From Ruminiclostridium josui JCM 17888 (GTDB lineage Bacteria; Bacillota; Clostridia; Acetivibrionales; DSM-1351): 64,000 nt of DNA. The stretch is from positions 1,424,001 through 1,488,000 of the forward strand of contig NZ_JAGE01000001.1 in assembly GCF_000526495.1 (NCBI RefSeq). The letters run 5' to 3'. The position numbers were made by a program, and so were the translations under genes. The notes under the pieces were generated by a model that had not been told where the DNA came from, did not search any database, and was given only the letters and a program-made list of their open reading frames with translations. The stretch's first letter is position 1. Each line of letters begins with the position of its first letter. Shown one piece after another: positions 61,795 to 64,000 of the stretch.

Positions 61795-62075
61795 AAACCG
61801 TTGACGTGGAGATAACGGTGATACGTGCACTTACAGAGAGCAAGGGAAGCTGAGAGCCTTGCAGAACGCAGTACATCAAATGGACCACTGAGGGCGTAGT
61901 CAAATGGAAATTTTCTTTCCAGAGTATTCTACGACGTAGCACATGCGTTATTTGTGGGAAATATGTTTGTATTTCGTAAGTGTGTAAGATTTATTTGCTT
62001 ACAAAACAAGGTGGCACCGCGGGTGAATATTAATGCACTCGTCCTTGACTATTTCAGTCTAAGGGCGGGTGTTTT
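61795..62075 (+). ncRNA. T-box leader of the tryptophan operon
   Basis: The leader contains stem I with CAAGG...CCTTG, a candidate specifier TGG in AAATGGACCACTG at about 61879, the T-box AAGGTGGCACCGCGGGTG near 62010, and a terminator around 62037-62073 ending GTGTTTTTAG. UGG is the Trp codon, fitting trpE downstream. Uncharged tRNA-Trp would promote readthrough. Confidence 0.93.
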
Positions 62076-62119
62076 TAGTTTCTCGAGAAATAAATCTTGA
62101 ACGTAAAAGGAGTGGTATT

Positions 62120-63586
62120 ATGTACAAACCAAGTTTGGAGGAAGCAAAACAATTGTCGGCAGGATATACAATCATACCTGTCAGTTGCGAAATCTTCTCA
62201 GATGTTAAAACACCTATTGCAGTACTCCAAAGTCTTAGAGCTGTAAGCAACCGTTATTATCTTCTGGAAAGTGTTGAAAATGGAGAAAAGTGGGGTCGGT
62301 ACTCATTCTTAGGCTTTGATCCCGTAATTGAGCTTTCCTGCAAGGACGGAAATCTTGAAATCAAAGGTGAATGTTCAAAAAAAGTTTTTACAAATGATCC
62401 CAACAGCCATATCAGAGAAATTCTGAATCAATATAGAAGTCCAAGACTTAATTTTCTTCCTCCTTTTACAGGAGGCTTCGTAGGATACTTTGCGTATGAC
62501 TATATCAAATATTCTGAAAAAACCTTAAAGCTCGACGGAATAGATGAAGCAAACTTTAACGATGTGGATTTAATGCTTTTCGACAAGGTAATAGCCTTTG
62601 ATCATTTTAGGCAAAAAATCATTGTAATTGTAAATATAAAAACTGATAATCTGGAAGCAAATTATGAAAAGGCAATTAAAGAAATAGACCGTACAATAAA
62701 TCTAATTAAGAGGGAAGTCCCTGTTGAAAAATCTGTTTCAAAATTATTGTCACCCTTTACTCCCAAATTCAGCATTGAGGAGTATTCCAAAATTGTGGAG
62801 AAGGTTAAGCACTACATTTTTGAAGGAGATATATTTCAGGCTGTTCCATCCAACAGACAGACAGCAGACTTTGAAGGAAGTCTTTTGGATACATACAGGA
62901 CTTTAAGAACCACCAATCCTTCTCCATATATGTTCTTTGTAAAGTTTGAGGATTTAGAGATAACCGGAACCTCACCAGAAACTCTTATAAAGCTTGAAAA
63001 CGGTAATCTTTCCACCTTCCCTATCGCTGGAACAAGACCCCGTGGAGAAACCGAGGAAAAGGACAAAGAGTTGATTGAAGGCCTTTTAAGTGATGAAAAA
63101 GAACTTTCAGAGCATAACATGCTTGTAGATCTTGGGAGGAACGATCTTGGAAGAATCAGTGAATTCGGAACAGTTGAGGTAAAGGACTATCTCAGTATAA
63201 AGAAGTTCTCTCACGTAATTCATATAGAGTCCAAAGTCACAGGCAAGCTGCGCAAGGATATGGATCAGCTTGATGCCATAACCGCTATCCTCCCTGCTGG
63301 AACTCTTTCAGGAGCACCCAAAATCCGTGCCTGTCAGATAATCAATGAAGTTGAGGGATATAAGCGTGGAATTTATGGTGGTACAATTGGATACATTGAT
63401 TTTACCGGGAATATGGACACCTGTATTGCAATAAGAACAGCAATTCTCAAGGATAAAAAAGTATATGTTCAATCAGGAGGAGGAATTGTTGCAGACAGCG
63501 TTCCCGAAACAGAATACATGGAGACTGTTAATAAGGCAAGAGCCGTAATTAATGCTATAGAGATGTCCGAAAGGGGGATTGACTAA
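62120..63586 (+). CDS. trpE: Anthranilate synthase component I
   Basis: This protein of about 488 residues catalyses the chorismate-to-anthranilate step. It shows the N-terminal ENGEKWGRYSFLGFDP Trp-binding region and FTGGFVGYFAYDYIKY. The chorismate-binding core has GDIFQAVPSNRQ, FPIAGTRPRGETEEKD, NDLGRISEFGTV, LPAGTLSGAPKIRA and RRGIYGGTIGYI-like YKRGIYGGTIGY. The ATG at 62120 has AAAAGGAG upstream; 62069 would lie inside the T-box terminator. Its stop overlaps the trpG start by one base. Confidence 0.97.
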   Translation: MYKPSLEEAKQLSAGYTIIPVSCEIFSDVKTPIAVLQSLRAVSNRYYLLESVENGEKWGRYSFLGFDPVIELSCKDGNLEIKGECSKKVFTNDPNSHIREILNQYRSPRLNFLPPFTGGFVGYFAYDYIKYSEKTLKLDGIDEANFNDVDLMLFDKVIAFDHFRQKIIVIVNIKTDNLEANYEKAIKEIDRTINLIKREVPVEKSVSKLLSPFTPKFSIEEYSKIVEKVKHYIFEGDIFQAVPSNRQTADFEGSLLDTYRTLRTTNPSPYMFFVKFEDLEITGTSPETLIKLENGNLSTFPIAGTRPRGETEEKDKELIEGLLSDEKELSEHNMLVDLGRNDLGRISEFGTVEVKDYLSIKKFSHVIHIESKVTGKLRKDMDQLDAITAILPAGTLSGAPKIRACQIINEVEGYKRGIYGGTIGYIDFTGNMDTCIAIRTAILKDKKVYVQSGGGIVADSVPETEYMETVNKARAVINAIEMSERGID

Positions 63587-64000
63587 TGATTTTACTAATT
63601 GATAATTATGACAGCTTTTCTTATAACCTATATCAGTTTATAGGTACCATAAACAGTGATATAAAGGTTGTAAGAAATGATGAGATTACCATCGAGGAAA
63701 TAGAGGCTTTAAACCCTTCCCATATTATTCTTTCCCCCGGACCCGGTCGTCCTTCAGATGCAGGTATATGCGAAGCAGTAATAAAACACTTTCATAAAAC
63801 AAAGCCCATTTTAGGTGTATGCCTTGGGCACCAGGCAATTTGTGAGACCTTTGGAGCCACTGTTTCATATGCCAAGGTGTTAATGCACGGTAAAAAAAGT
63901 CTCATACACATTGCAAACGGCAGTGCAATTTTTAGAGGTCTGCCTCCCATTATTGAAGGTGCGAGATATCATTCTCTTTCAGCAGTACGCAATACTCTTC
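63586..64000 (+). CDS. trpG: Anthranilate synthase component II, glutamine amidotransferase (5' part)
   Basis: The first 138 codons are present; the window end cuts the gene. It shows MILLIDNYDSFSYNL, the oxyanion region ILSPGPGRPSDAG, and the nucleophile Cys in LGVCLGHQAICE. It supplies ammonia to TrpE, or as PabA to aminodeoxychorismate synthase. The ATG overlaps the trpE stop (TAATG), implying coupled translation. The catalytic His/Glu pair lies beyond the window. Confidence 0.95.
   Translation, partial: MILLIDNYDSFSYNLYQFIGTINSDIKVVRNDEITIEEIEALNPSHIILSPGPGRPSDAGICEAVIKHFHKTKPILGVCLGHQAICETFGATVSYAKVLMHGKKSLIHIANGSAIFRGLPPIIEGARYHSLSAVRNTL

Noticed and set aside
1-64000. CRISPR array, prophage, integron or transposase
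   Set aside because: No regularly spaced repeats, cas genes, phage structural genes or transposase-like proteins were found; the only mobile-like DNA is the non-coding foldback family.

Overview
The window is low-GC, gene-dense DNA from an anaerobic, endospore-forming, flagellated Firmicute. Sporulation genes (yabP, yabQ, spoVT, spoVG, spoIIID, ytaF), T-box leaders, [FeFe]-hydrogenase maturases and a Rex-type redox-controlled adhE all point to the Clostridia. The gene set and order suggest a mesophilic cellulolytic clostridium of the Ruminiclostridium (cluster III) kind. That placement is inference; no rRNA or marker search was possible.

From 0 to 13.5 kb the minus strand carries the ancestral purR-spoIIE block known from Bacillus subtilis: purR, spoVG, glmU, prs, pth, mfd, spoVT, mazG (yabN), yabO, yabP, yabQ, divIC and yabR. 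A parvulin foldase gene, ssb and hup are inserted in it. The GlmU here has lost the nucleotide-binding signature of its uridyltransferase half. murC (13.8-15.2 kb) is divergent from purR. From 15.2 to 20.2 kb lies the second ancestral block, mbl-flhO-flhP-fabZ, with a FlgJ-like rod-binding gene and a phosphodiester glycosidase gene inserted; its usual leader, spoIIID, is displaced to 27 kb.

From 20.3 to 23.5 kb the [FeFe]-hydrogenase maturation operon (TM1266-type regulator, hydG, hydF) sits behind a good sigma-A-type promoter and an unassigned structured leader that can form either a long stem or a terminator. hydE lies apart at 36.3 kb, behind separate coaB and coaC genes and cysK. From 23.5 to 33.6 kb come a zinc-ribbon membrane protein, an unlisted 55-residue Cys-rich protein, a YitT-like protein, a CPA2 antiporter, spoIIID, a TetR/glycosyltransferase/secreted NlpC-P60-like module, serS with a T-box, an HD protein and a patB-type C-S lyase.

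From 37 to 41.5 kb are the KDPG branch (kdgK, eda and a divergent GntR regulator) and a membrane protein, interspersed with two long copies of a foldback element whose short deletion derivative lies at 30.0 kb. From 41.6 to 45.6 kb are two iron-dependent alcohol dehydrogenases, including bifunctional AdhE, with two Rex-like boxes upstream. From 46 to 52.9 kb a corrinoid protein, a DUF1638 protein and a RACo-like reactivase are followed by a convergent cobalamin-uptake ABC operon under a cobalamin riboswitch; no methyltransferase is present. From 53 kb to the end are deoB, CapA and LtaS-like cell-envelope proteins, an NdpA-like protein, a TPR protein, an SGNH hydrolase, a DUF1836 protein, ytaF, and the start of the tryptophan operon (T-box, trpE, trpG cut by the window end).

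No rRNA, tRNA, CRISPR array, prophage or transposase gene was seen.
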